Origin: an uncultured Saprospiraceae bacterium
GTDB lineage: Bacteria > Bacteroidota > Bacteroidia > Chitinophagales > Saprospiraceae
Assembly: GCA_937127195.1 (NCBI GenBank)
Contig: CAKZLT010000427.1
Location: 1-10,877 of the forward strand
DNA: 10,877 nt
Direction of reading: 5' to 3'
Shown: positions 5,446-10,877 of the stretch, in pieces
Numbering within the stretch: the first letter of the stretch is position 1
Layout of the letters: every line of letters begins with the position of its first letter
Program-made: the position numbers and the translations under genes
The notes under the pieces: model-generated
Database searches by the model: none
Seen by the model: only the letters and a program-made list of their open reading frames with translations
What the model was told of the DNA's origin: nothing

Positions 5446-6504
5446 ATGAACCTTCAGATATTACAATCTTCAAATCACATCATTTTTGAATCAGTCACTG
5501 GAAGCAAGGCGTACGGAACAAATCTGGCAACTTCGGATACGGATATCAAAGGTATTTTTATTGCTCCCAAAGAAGTATTTTATGGTGTAAATAAAATAGA
5601 ACAAGTTAGCGATGCAAAAAATGATATAACGTATTATGAAGTTGGACGATTTGTAGAGTTGGCTTCTAAGTCTAATCCAAATATATTGGAAATGTTTGCT
5701 ATGCCGCGCGAATGTATCCAGCACCAGCACCCGATTTTTGAGCGATTTAAAATGAAAGATGTGCTTTCTAAACAATGTCGATTTACATTCGCGGGATATG
5801 CTATGGCTCAAATTAAAAAGGCACACGGATTGAATAAAAAAATAGTTAACCCAATGTCTGAGAAACGAAAATCGGTCTTAGATTTTTGTTACATTGTTGA
5901 AGGGCATGGTTCAATTTCGTTATCCAAATGGCTCAAAGAAAATGATATTAAGCAGGAAGAATGCGGTTTAGTAAAGATTTCAAATATGCGTGATTTGTAC
6001 GCGCTTTTTTATGATAAAAATGAAAAATTAGGTTACAAAGGTATTCTTTTAAATCCAACGGCTAATCAGGTGTCTCTGAGTTCTATTCCGAAAGGGGAGG
6101 AAAAAGTAGCTATTTTGTCATTCAATAAAGATGGTTATTCGGCTTATTGCAAAACATATAGAGAATACTTTGATTGGGTCAAAAAACGTAATCCTCATCG
6201 ATACGAGAATACGATTGAGCATGGAAAAAACTACGATGCAAAGAATATGATGCATACTTTTCGATTATTAGATATGGCTTACGAGATAGCCACAGAAGGT
6301 ATGATTCGAGTGCGTCGTCCGAATAGAGATTTTCTATTGAAAGTCCGTTCGGGAGCTTTTGAATATGATGAATTATTGAAAAGAGCGGAAGACCGACTAG
6401 CGGAAGTTGATGCTGTTTTTGATAATTGTAATTTGCCTGACAAACCTAATCGAACAGCTTTAAATCAAGCATTGATTGAAGTGAGAAGCGAATGGTATAA
6501 ATAA
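5446..6504 (+). CDS. Polymerase-beta-fold nucleotidyltransferase, RlaP/YcgL-like, putative RNA repair enzyme
   Basis: This 352-residue protein carries the nucleotidyltransferase signature GSKAYGTNLATSDTDIKG at 19-36: the GS motif (G19, S20), then the metal-binding D31 and D33. The segment ITYYEVGRF (61-69) and then SNPNILEMFAMP (about 75-87) match the conserved block of the PF10127-type family, now named RlaP and including Bacillus YcgL. E65 is a candidate for the third acidic residue. The C-terminal half is mostly helical and contains HTFRLLDMAYEIATEG at about 270-285, with a basic RVRRPNRDF stretch that may bind nucleic acid. Family members are predicted to add or modify nucleotides at RNA ends. 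The kptA gene lies just upstream, and a strong terminator follows directly, so the two form a bicistronic unit. The assignment to RNA repair is inference from family and context; no substrate is known. Confidence 0.85.
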   Translation: MNLQILQSSNHIIFESVTGSKAYGTNLATSDTDIKGIFIAPKEVFYGVNKIEQVSDAKNDITYYEVGRFVELASKSNPNILEMFAMPRECIQHQHPIFERFKMKDVLSKQCRFTFAGYAMAQIKKAHGLNKKIVNPMSEKRKSVLDFCYIVEGHGSISLSKWLKENDIKQEECGLVKISNMRDLYALFYDKNEKLGYKGILLNPTANQVSLSSIPKGEEKVAILSFNKDGYSAYCKTYREYFDWVKKRNPHRYENTIEHGKNYDAKNMMHTFRLLDMAYEIATEGMIRVRRPNRDFLLKVRSGAFEYDELLKRAEDRLAEVDAVFDNCNLPDKPNRTALNQALIEVRSEWYK

Positions 6505-6541
6505 AAAAAGCTGAATTTTCCACGGAAAATTCAGCTTTTTT
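6504..6541. terminator. Bidirectional rho-independent terminator
   Basis: Bases 6504-6520 pair perfectly with 6525-6541 (17 bp, CACG loop), with the core AGCTGAATTTTC. There are A-runs on the left and T-runs on the right, so it can terminate from both sides. It starts on the last base of the nucleotidyltransferase stop codon and ends 9 bp before the stop of the convergent ArsR-type gene, as expected for a shared terminator. Confidence 0.93.
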
Positions 6542-6550
6542 GTTGTAAAA

Positions 6551-6859
6551 TTAAATTTTGACTTGTCTTTCGAGTACTGCTAATATATTAGCAAAATCCT
6601 CAGAACGTAAAGTATAATAGGAATTTTTGCCATCTCGTTTAGAAGCTACGACTCTTTTATCTTTCAAAATCCTTAAATGATGAGAAGCAATAGCTTGTTC
6701 GATATGGAGTGCTTCATAGATTTCGGTTACCGTCATTTCTTTACCTTTATACAATACATCTATGATTGCTAATCGTATCGGGTGTGCGATTGCTCTCAAC
6801 ATTTCTGTGGAAGTCGTCAAAAAGGCTTCGTCAAATCTACTAATAAATTTACTTTTCAT
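6551..6859 (-). CDS. ArsR/SmtB-family winged-helix transcriptional regulator
   Basis: This 102-residue protein is a single winged-helix domain. MLRAIAHPIRLAIIDVLY (20-37) is the typical ArsR opening helix pair. The recognition region is ALHIEQAIASHHLRILKDKRVV (about 50-71), and the wing is SKRDGKNSYYTL (73-84). It contains no cysteine, so the classical metal-thiolate and persulfide sensing seen in ArsR, SmtB or BigR types is not possible; histidine-based sensing or an unknown signal remains. It is convergent with the kptA cassette and separated from it by a terminator, so it is unlikely to belong to that unit. A near-palindrome over its own start suggests autoregulation. Other targets are unknown. 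Confidence 0.9.
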   Translation of the reverse strand: MKSKFISRFDEAFLTTSTEMLRAIAHPIRLAIIDVLYKGKEMTVTEIYEALHIEQAIASHHLRILKDKRVVASKRDGKNSYYTLRSEDFANILAVLERQVKI

Positions 6860-6878
6860 ATATCTATATATAAATATG
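6857..6878. promoter_or_regulatory. Near-palindromic possible ArsR operator
   Basis: The 22 bp from the start codon of the ArsR-type gene (CATAT at 6857) to ATATG at 6878 match their own reverse complement at 18 of 22 positions. Winged-helix dimers of this family usually bind A/T-rich 12-2-12 style sites over their own promoter. The very low complexity (mostly alternating A and T) weakens the case. Confidence 0.35.
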
Positions 6879-6972
6879 TAATGATATGCGAAAATAACGA
6901 AACTATTTCACTTTAGCGGAGCATTAGATAAGGAATTCGTTTTAAACCTATTCTCTAAACTACACTTTGTTG

Positions 6973-8925
6973 TTATTGCTTTACAATTCGTCTAGTCATA
7001 AGACGAGTTTTCGTTATTACATTCATAATATAAATACCAGATTGTAAATCTGTAATATTAACGGTTACGAATTGACCATTTACATTCAAAATTTGACTAC
7101 GAACCTGTTGCCCATTCATATTATAAATTTCAATGCGGACATCTTGCTCTATTATATTAGTAAAGTCAATATTAAATTTGTTTTTCGTTGGATTAGGAAA
7201 AACACGAATATCAAGTGTTGCTTGATGTTCCATATTGACTACAATAGTTTTTGAATATTCAAATTGACCATCAAAGTCAATTTGCTTTAAGCGATAGTAG
7301 TTGATTTGTTGTGGCGAATTATCTACAAAGTTATATAGTTGAGTCTCTAATGCTGTTCCATTTCCTTGAACTTCGCCTATTCTTACGAATTTTTTTCCGT
7401 TGGTGCTACGTTCTATTTCAAAATGACTGTTATTTAATTCAGTTCTAGTTTCCCAAAATAGCTGAACCGCATTATTTATTTTTTCACTATAAAAATCAGA
7501 AAATTCAACAGGAAGCGTCGCTTCACCTAAATTGTTAGGAGAGCCATTATCATCACCAATACCATCAGAAGTAGTAGAAACAGCCCAGTTAGAACCAACA
7601 TTGTTATCAGATGATAATATTTTCAGATACATACTACTTCCTACAGCTAAAGGGAATGTGTTATCATAAACTACTTTATCTACTTCATTTCCACTAGCGT
7701 CTTCTAATATAATTTCATCTTCTGAATTTGTAAAAACAAGACTTGAGTATTCATAATTAACAGTAACAATTCCTCCGTTAGTAGCTGCATCATCATTTTT
7801 AGCCAGAACAAAATATCCTCCATTAACTATTTCAAGTGTACCTCCAGAGGCATTAATGACATGAGATTGTCCATCTGCATCTTTAATTGTCCAACCATTA
7901 ATATCTACGGTTGAACCAGAATTATTATATAGCTCAAAATATTCTCCGTTTGGATCTGAGACAGCGTCAGGGTTTGTCATTACCTCTGTAATGATAATGT
8001 CAGGAGTAGTAGCAGTTGTTGTATTTCCTGTAAGAGGAGAAGTTAGATTGTATTTAGGTCCACCATTACAAATGGTGTTATATGAAAATATATAAAAATA
8101 ATATTGAGTTCCTTGCGCCAATTCAGTAGCAGAAAATGTAGTTAGTGATAATTTCGTCACTACAATACCGCCTCCAATAGCGTCTCCAATATTATAAGTT
8201 GTTCCATCAATAGGGCTAGAGGACAGTGTAGAAGTAGTACTCATAACGACCAGATAATTATCAGGGGAAGAATTTGCTTCGGTGAAAGACCCCATAATCC
8301 TAGTTGTATTCGGAGATAAAGTTAAAGCCGTAGCTTGGTCAGCAGGTGCAGCGCAAGCCGCTAATTCGATAACAGATACATTATCAAAACGTATATATTC
8401 AGTACCTGCGTTATTATCAATTCGAATAACAATCTTTAAAGAGGTTACAGTAATAGTACTTAAGTCAAGTACTTGTTCTGCTCTTACGGCAGTAAAATCA
8501 TCTGAATTATTGCCATTAGTAGCAAATTGTACTTCTGGGTCAGAATCCAAAATATAGTAAGCTTTTGCATAATCGCCACTTTCAAGATTACCATCTTCAG
8601 CAAAATCAACGGATAAATTAATGGTAGAAGTCAATCCTGTAATGTCAATAGAAGGAGATTCCCAGACAACTTCTTCATCGACATCTCGTGCTTCCATCAC
8701 CTCATTTTGTACTTGAAACCAATCAGTGGTAGCTGTTAATCCAGTTGTAGTGCTACTATTACTTACATTCCAGTTTACACCAGTTTCATCTACGGTTGGA
8801 GTAGGACCTACTACTCCTTTTCCATTTTGACCAGAGAAAGTTTCTGAGTATAGTTGTGCTTGAATGTTTGTAGAATAAAAGAAAAGACCAATAAAAAGGA
8901 TTAAAAAATTAATGTGGTTTGTCAT
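6973..8925 (-). CDS. Secreted lamin-tail-domain protein with T9SS sorting domain
   Basis: This 650-residue protein is built for the cell surface. An N-terminal signal peptide covers residues 1-24. It is followed by a beta-rich region (about 25-190) containing ETFSGQNGKG and TEYIRFDNVSVIEL, which resembles a jelly-roll carbohydrate-binding-type fold. A fibronectin-III-like unit (about 193-303, TQYYFYIFSYNTICNGGPKY) comes next. Then follows a lamin-tail domain (about 309-420: IIITEVMTNPDAVSDPNG, EYFELYN, GWTIKD, GYFVLAKN). LPVEFSDFYSE at 471-481 opens the standard linker domain, and VFPNPTKNKFNI at 575-586 opens the C-terminal type A sorting domain, ending in RRIVKQ. The export route is therefore Sec, then T9SS to the surface or medium. 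No catalytic domain is seen, so binding or adhesion is more likely than hydrolysis. It appears monocistronic. Confidence 0.9.
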   Translation of the reverse strand: MTNHINFLILFIGLFFYSTNIQAQLYSETFSGQNGKGVVGPTPTVDETGVNWNVSNSSTTTGLTATTDWFQVQNEVMEARDVDEEVVWESPSIDITGLTSTINLSVDFAEDGNLESGDYAKAYYILDSDPEVQFATNGNNSDDFTAVRAEQVLDLSTITVTSLKIVIRIDNNAGTEYIRFDNVSVIELAACAAPADQATALTLSPNTTRIMGSFTEANSSPDNYLVVMSTTSTLSSSPIDGTTYNIGDAIGGGIVVTKLSLTTFSATELAQGTQYYFYIFSYNTICNGGPKYNLTSPLTGNTTTATTPDIIITEVMTNPDAVSDPNGEYFELYNNSGSTVDINGWTIKDADGQSHVINASGGTLEIVNGGYFVLAKNDDAATNGGIVTVNYEYSSLVFTNSEDEIILEDASGNEVDKVVYDNTFPLAVGSSMYLKILSSDNNVGSNWAVSTTSDGIGDDNGSPNNLGEATLPVEFSDFYSEKINNAVQLFWETRTELNNSHFEIERSTNGKKFVRIGEVQGNGTALETQLYNFVDNSPQQINYYRLKQIDFDGQFEYSKTIVVNMEHQATLDIRVFPNPTKNKFNIDFTNIIEQDVRIEIYNMNGQQVRSQILNVNGQFVTVNITDLQSGIYIMNVITKTRLMTRRIVKQ

Positions 8926-9261
8926 TTTGAATGATAGCTTTTGTGTTAAAAAAATAATTACAATTGAATTGTAGTGTAATACATATATATAAAAGACGAC
9001 AATGCTTTTCTCTTGTCACTTGATTTTTTTTAAAAAAATACAAAAAAGGGCATAAAATTGATTGTGAAATTAGCTTTATGTTCTCTCTTAAGATCAGTTA
9101 TTTCTTTTTCAGTATAAAAATAGTAGTCACGAATGCAGGAATTCGTATAGCTAAGACATTGATTTGTAGATGATTATTCGTGCATTTGTAGCAGAAGAAA
9201 CATATTAATTTAATAGTGAAATAGGAATAATAATAAGGAATTAACGCTCTTTCATTAAAAA
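8926..9261. other. Non-coding stretch upstream of the lamin-tail gene
   Basis: About 335 bp without a credible gene. It contains a perfect 15-nt palindrome TACAATT-G-AATTGTA at 8959-8973, about 35-50 bp upstream of the lamin-tail protein start and so in operator position. It also holds a T8A7 self-complementary run at about 9024-9038, and a hairpin ACGAAT/ATTCGT around 9128-9145. The minus-strand frame running through 9098-9310 has odd composition and overlaps a tRNA-like sequence, so it is not called. Confidence 0.45.
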
Positions 9262-9337
9262 TAGTGGAAACGGCTGAATATGAACCAATAACGCGAAGGG
9301 CTTCAGCCAATTATTCTACCATTAGAGCTACATTTCC
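9262..9337 (-). pseudogene. tRNA-like sequence with GAA anticodon position (probable decayed tRNA-Phe)
   Basis: Read on the minus strand, exactly 76 nt fit the tRNA numbering: acceptor GGAAATG (9337-9331) pairs at all seven positions (one wobble) with CGTTTCC (9272-9266). Then come TA at 8-9, GG at 18-19, A21, T33, anticodon GAA at 34-36, and TTC at 54-56. The T-stem has four of five pairs if wobbles are counted. Faults: position 14 is T, the D-stem has two good pairs and one wobble, the anticodon stem keeps only two pairs, position 61 is T, and the 3' end is CTA in place of CCA. A functional tRNA is unlikely; a decayed tRNA gene fits best. The identity as Phe rests only on the anticodon. Confidence 0.5.
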
Positions 9338-9361
9338 AACGTTGGAGTTAATAATAGAATT

Positions 9362-9437
9362 TGGTGGTAACGATTAGGATTGAACCCACATTTACTTGGG
9401 AGACAACCGATTGCACTAGCCGTTATGCTAAGCGAAA
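9362..9437 (-). pseudogene. tRNA-like sequence with GTC anticodon position (probable decayed tRNA-Asp)
   Basis: Again exactly 76 nt on the minus strand fit tRNA numbering: T8 A9, a four-pair D-stem GCAT/GTGC, D-loop AACGGCTA with A14, G18, G19 and A21, T33, anticodon GTC, T-loop TTCAATC, C61, acceptor strand CGTTACC, A73 and an encoded CCA. Faults: the 5' acceptor strand (TTTCGCT) hardly pairs, the anticodon stem has three of five pairs, position 37 is T, and the T-stem has one mismatch and two wobbles. It lies 24 bp before the other tRNA-like unit on the same strand. The set of intact invariant bases is hard to explain by chance, while the broken helices argue against function. Asp is indicated only by the anticodon. 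Confidence 0.5.
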
Positions 9438-9540
9438 TAAAAGCTCAAAGAGGTAGTGTTTTTTTATAGCACTTCACTTGATTTAGGACAAGACGAAAAA
9501 ATTTAACATAATAAAAGCATCTTATTTAAAAACTAAAAAC

Positions 9541-9548
9541 TACATTTG
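9541..9548 (+). promoter_or_regulatory. Bacteroidota -7 promoter element for the riboswitch/btuB transcript
   Basis: TACATTTG exactly matches the TAnnTTTG -7 consensus of the Bacteroidota primary sigma factor. It lies 12 bp before the first riboswitch helix, so transcription would begin just at the aptamer. A clear TTG at -33 is not seen; TTA at 9522-9524 is the nearest candidate. Confidence 0.65.
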
Positions 9549-9559
9549 CAGCGAATTGG

Positions 9560-9791
9560 TGATTAGAACAATTGTTTTAATCTTAAAAGGGAATTCGGTG
9601 AAAATCCGAAGCAGTCCTCGCTGCTGTAAACTCTATATAATAGAATTATTGAATGATAAATTAAGTGAATAGCTTTTATTCTAAAATAATTCTGTTTTAA
9701 TCTTTTAATAATACGTCACTGTCAAGTAGGTAGAAGTACCTCAGATGGGAAGGCATTAAAAGTAGAGTGAGCCAGAAGACCTGCCAATCAT
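9560..9791 (+). promoter_or_regulatory. Cobalamin (B12) riboswitch
   Basis: The aptamer shows the conserved cobalamin blocks in order: GGGAATTCGGTG at 9589-9600 followed by AATCCGAAGCAGTCCTCGCTGCTGTAA (from 9602 to 9629), AGATGGGAAGG at 9743-9753, and the terminal B12 box AGCCAGAAGACCTGCC at 9770-9785. P1 can close by TGATT (9560-9564) with AATCA (9786-9790). An unusually long AT-rich peripheral arm lies between, closed by AGAATTATT (9642-9650) with AATAATTCT (9685-9693). It precedes a BtuB-like receptor, the usual target; binding of adenosylcobalamin or a related form would lower receptor expression. Confidence 0.93.
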
Positions 9792-9794
9792 AAT

Positions 9795-9863
9795 ATCACT
9801 CGACGATGAAATACTTTAATTGTATTTTATCGTTGCACGGCTTTCGATGGAAAAGTCAGTGAT
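9795..9863 (+). promoter_or_regulatory. Structured leader after the riboswitch (branched hairpin)
   Basis: Bases 9801-9814 pair with 9822-9835 (14 bp, two wobbles, loop TTTAATT). ATCACT (9795-9800) pairs with AGTGAT (9858-9863) around it. No T-tract follows, so this looks like a translational or folding element and not a terminator. It could be part of the expression platform. Confidence 0.4.
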
Positions 9864-9894
9864 GAAAATTTTACATAAACAATTCGACATCTAA
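9806..9894 (+). other. Two overlapping mini-ORFs in the btuB leader
   Basis: ATG at 9806 opens an 18-codon frame (MKYFNCILSLHGFRWKSQ) ending in TGA at 9860-9862. That stop overlaps the ATG of a second frame, 9862-9894 (MKILHKQFDI, TAA). The TGATG arrangement would allow coupled translation. Neither has a visible ribosome-binding site, and chance is a real alternative in so short a space. Confidence 0.2.
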
Positions 9895-9929
9895 TACTTA
9901 TCAATCGTATTGGAGAACTGTCGTGTTTT
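9885..9929 (+). terminator. Possible attenuator hairpin before btuB
   Basis: CGACA (9885-9889) pairs with TGTCG (9919-9923), and inside it CTAATAC (9891-9897) with GTATTGG (9907-9913). A TG and five Ts follow immediately. This is the only structure between the riboswitch and btuB with a terminator-like T-tract. The internal loop makes it weak. Confidence 0.35.
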
Positions 9930-9982
9930 TGTATCATTATTTTCATTGCTGCTCATCAAAGACGTTCAAATAGTCGTTGGCA

Positions 9983-10877
9983 ATGAAAAACTTATTTTTA
10001 ATTCTATTCGTTTTTAGTATTTCAGTTACTGCTGTGGCTCAAGTTGACACACTTGAACTCCGCGAACTCGAAGTATCTGCTACAACTATTCGTCAAACAC
10101 CTATTGGCAGCCCAAATCAAACTTGGTCATCCGAAACACTTCAACAACTTCCTGCTCGTAATATCGCCGAACTTCTAACCAATGAAACTGGTGTTTTTAT
10201 TAAGAACTATGGTGCTGGTAGCTTGGCTACTTCTTCTATTCGAGGTGGTAGTGCAAGTCATACTTTGGTGCTTTGGAATGGTTTGCCAGTTCAAAGTCCA
10301 ATGCTTGGACAATTGGATTTATCTTTATTACCTAGCAATTTCGTAGAAAACGTTTCTGTTGAATATGGCGGAAATACCTCAATGTGGGGGAGTGGCTCAA
10401 TTGGAGGTACTATTTCGCTAAATAATCAGGTTGATTTTACTAATCGTTTTTCAACTGCCTCTCAAACGAGTTTTGGTAGTTTTGATTATTTCAATCAACA
10501 ATTTAAGGTGAATGTAGGAAATGACCGTTTTCAGAGTAGCACTAAAATTGGGCAACAACAAGCCAAAAATGATTTTGAATATAGTATTAGGGAAGATTTG
10601 CCTTTAAGAATACAAACCAACGCTGAGTTTTTTCAACGAAATATTTTACAGGATTTTTATTATAAAATAACCCCAAAACAACAATTTGCAACGCACTTTT
10701 GGTATCAAACTTCTAACCGCCAAATTCCTCCTACCATCAACCAAAATAGAAGTGTAGCTCATCAATCTGATGAAGCTTTTCGCCTAATGATGGATTGGAA
10801 CCTGAGAACACTTGATAATCACCCCAATAAGCAAAACGCGAGAAAGCGACCATCTCTTGGCCTTCTTCCACTTCGAT
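9983..10877 (+). CDS. btuB: BtuB-like TonB-dependent outer-membrane receptor (partial, 3' end outside window)
   Basis: The frame from ATG at 9983 stays open to the window edge (298 codons; the family is usually 600-700). A signal peptide covers residues 1-20 and ends in AVAQ. The TonB-box region is likely VDTLELRELEVSA (21-33). The plug domain follows, with ETLQQLPARNIAELLTNETG (about 51-70), the conserved SSIRGGSASHTLVLWNG (about 84-100), VEYGGNTSMWGSGSIGG (about 127-143), and then the first barrel strands. The upstream cobalamin riboswitch identifies cobalamin or a related corrinoid as the probable ligand, moved across the outer membrane with TonB-ExbBD energy. The last ~25 residues after D271-W272-N273 are basic and not strand-like, and the opposite strand reads as a better protein there, so the 3' end may be rearranged or misjoined. 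Confidence 0.9.
   Translation, partial: MKNLFLILFVFSISVTAVAQVDTLELRELEVSATTIRQTPIGSPNQTWSSETLQQLPARNIAELLTNETGVFIKNYGAGSLATSSIRGGSASHTLVLWNGLPVQSPMLGQLDLSLLPSNFVENVSVEYGGNTSMWGSGSIGGTISLNNQVDFTNRFSTASQTSFGSFDYFNQQFKVNVGNDRFQSSTKIGQQQAKNDFEYSIREDLPLRIQTNAEFFQRNILQDFYYKITPKQQFATHFWYQTSNRQIPPTINQNRSVAHQSDEAFRLMMDWNLRTLDNHPNKQNARKRPSLGLLPLR

Noticed and set aside
8282..8557. 91-residue plus-strand open frame
   Set aside because: It is antisense to the lamin-tail protein gene, which has clear domains through this segment.
9098..9310. 70-residue minus-strand open frame
   Set aside because: It overlaps one tRNA-like unit and several hairpins, has no recognisable domain or signal peptide, and its composition (runs of I, F, Y, K) is that of translated AT-rich spacer.
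9362..9437. A functional tRNA gene
   Set aside because: The acceptor stem barely pairs and the anticodon and T-stems have mismatches; invariant bases alone do not make a working tRNA.

Overview
The window is AT-rich and reads as Bacteroidota. The evidence is gliding-motility ABC transporter genes (gldA, gldF, gldG), a secreted protein with a C-terminal type IX secretion (T9SS) sorting domain, a TAnnTTTG-type -7 promoter element, and starts without Shine-Dalgarno sequences. Spacers rich in palindromes and the gliding/T9SS content would fit a marine or freshwater Cytophagales- or Saprospiria-like organism, but the genus cannot be fixed from sequence alone.

Layout. On the minus strand, positions 4404 to 1 carry gldA, a small secreted protein of unknown function, gldF, and the first 447 codons of gldG, whose 3' part lies outside the window. 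Together gldA, gldF and gldG give the ATPase, the permease and the large membrane-anchored partner of one ABC complex. The spacers between them are full of repeats: a 158-bp MITE-like palindrome with a TTA duplication, a 14-bp-stem hairpin inside a wider inverted repeat, and several smaller hairpins. The 438-bp region divergent to gldA holds a perfect 47-nt palindrome.

On the plus strand, 4843-6504 carries a compact two-gene cassette: kptA (NAD-dependent RNA 2'-phosphotransferase) followed by a polymerase-beta-fold nucleotidyltransferase of the RlaP/YcgL type. The pair looks like an RNA end-healing or repair module. It is closed by a strong bidirectional terminator shared with a convergent ArsR-family regulator. 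Next, on the minus strand, is a 650-aa secreted lamin-tail protein with a T9SS sorting domain.

The 1,057-bp gap from 8926 to 9982 contains two tandem 76-nt tRNA-like sequences on the minus strand. Both keep the tRNA invariant bases but have broken helices, so they are probably decayed tRNA genes. The gap also contains a promoter and a clear cobalamin riboswitch with a long structured leader. The riboswitch controls a BtuB-like TonB-dependent receptor that runs off the right edge. The last ~75 bp of that reading frame do not look like a beta-barrel and read better on the opposite strand, which suggests a rearrangement or an assembly join.

The best candidate for an under-described system is the kptA-RlaP pair. 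The tRNA-like pair, the MITE and the right-edge discontinuity are the next things to check.
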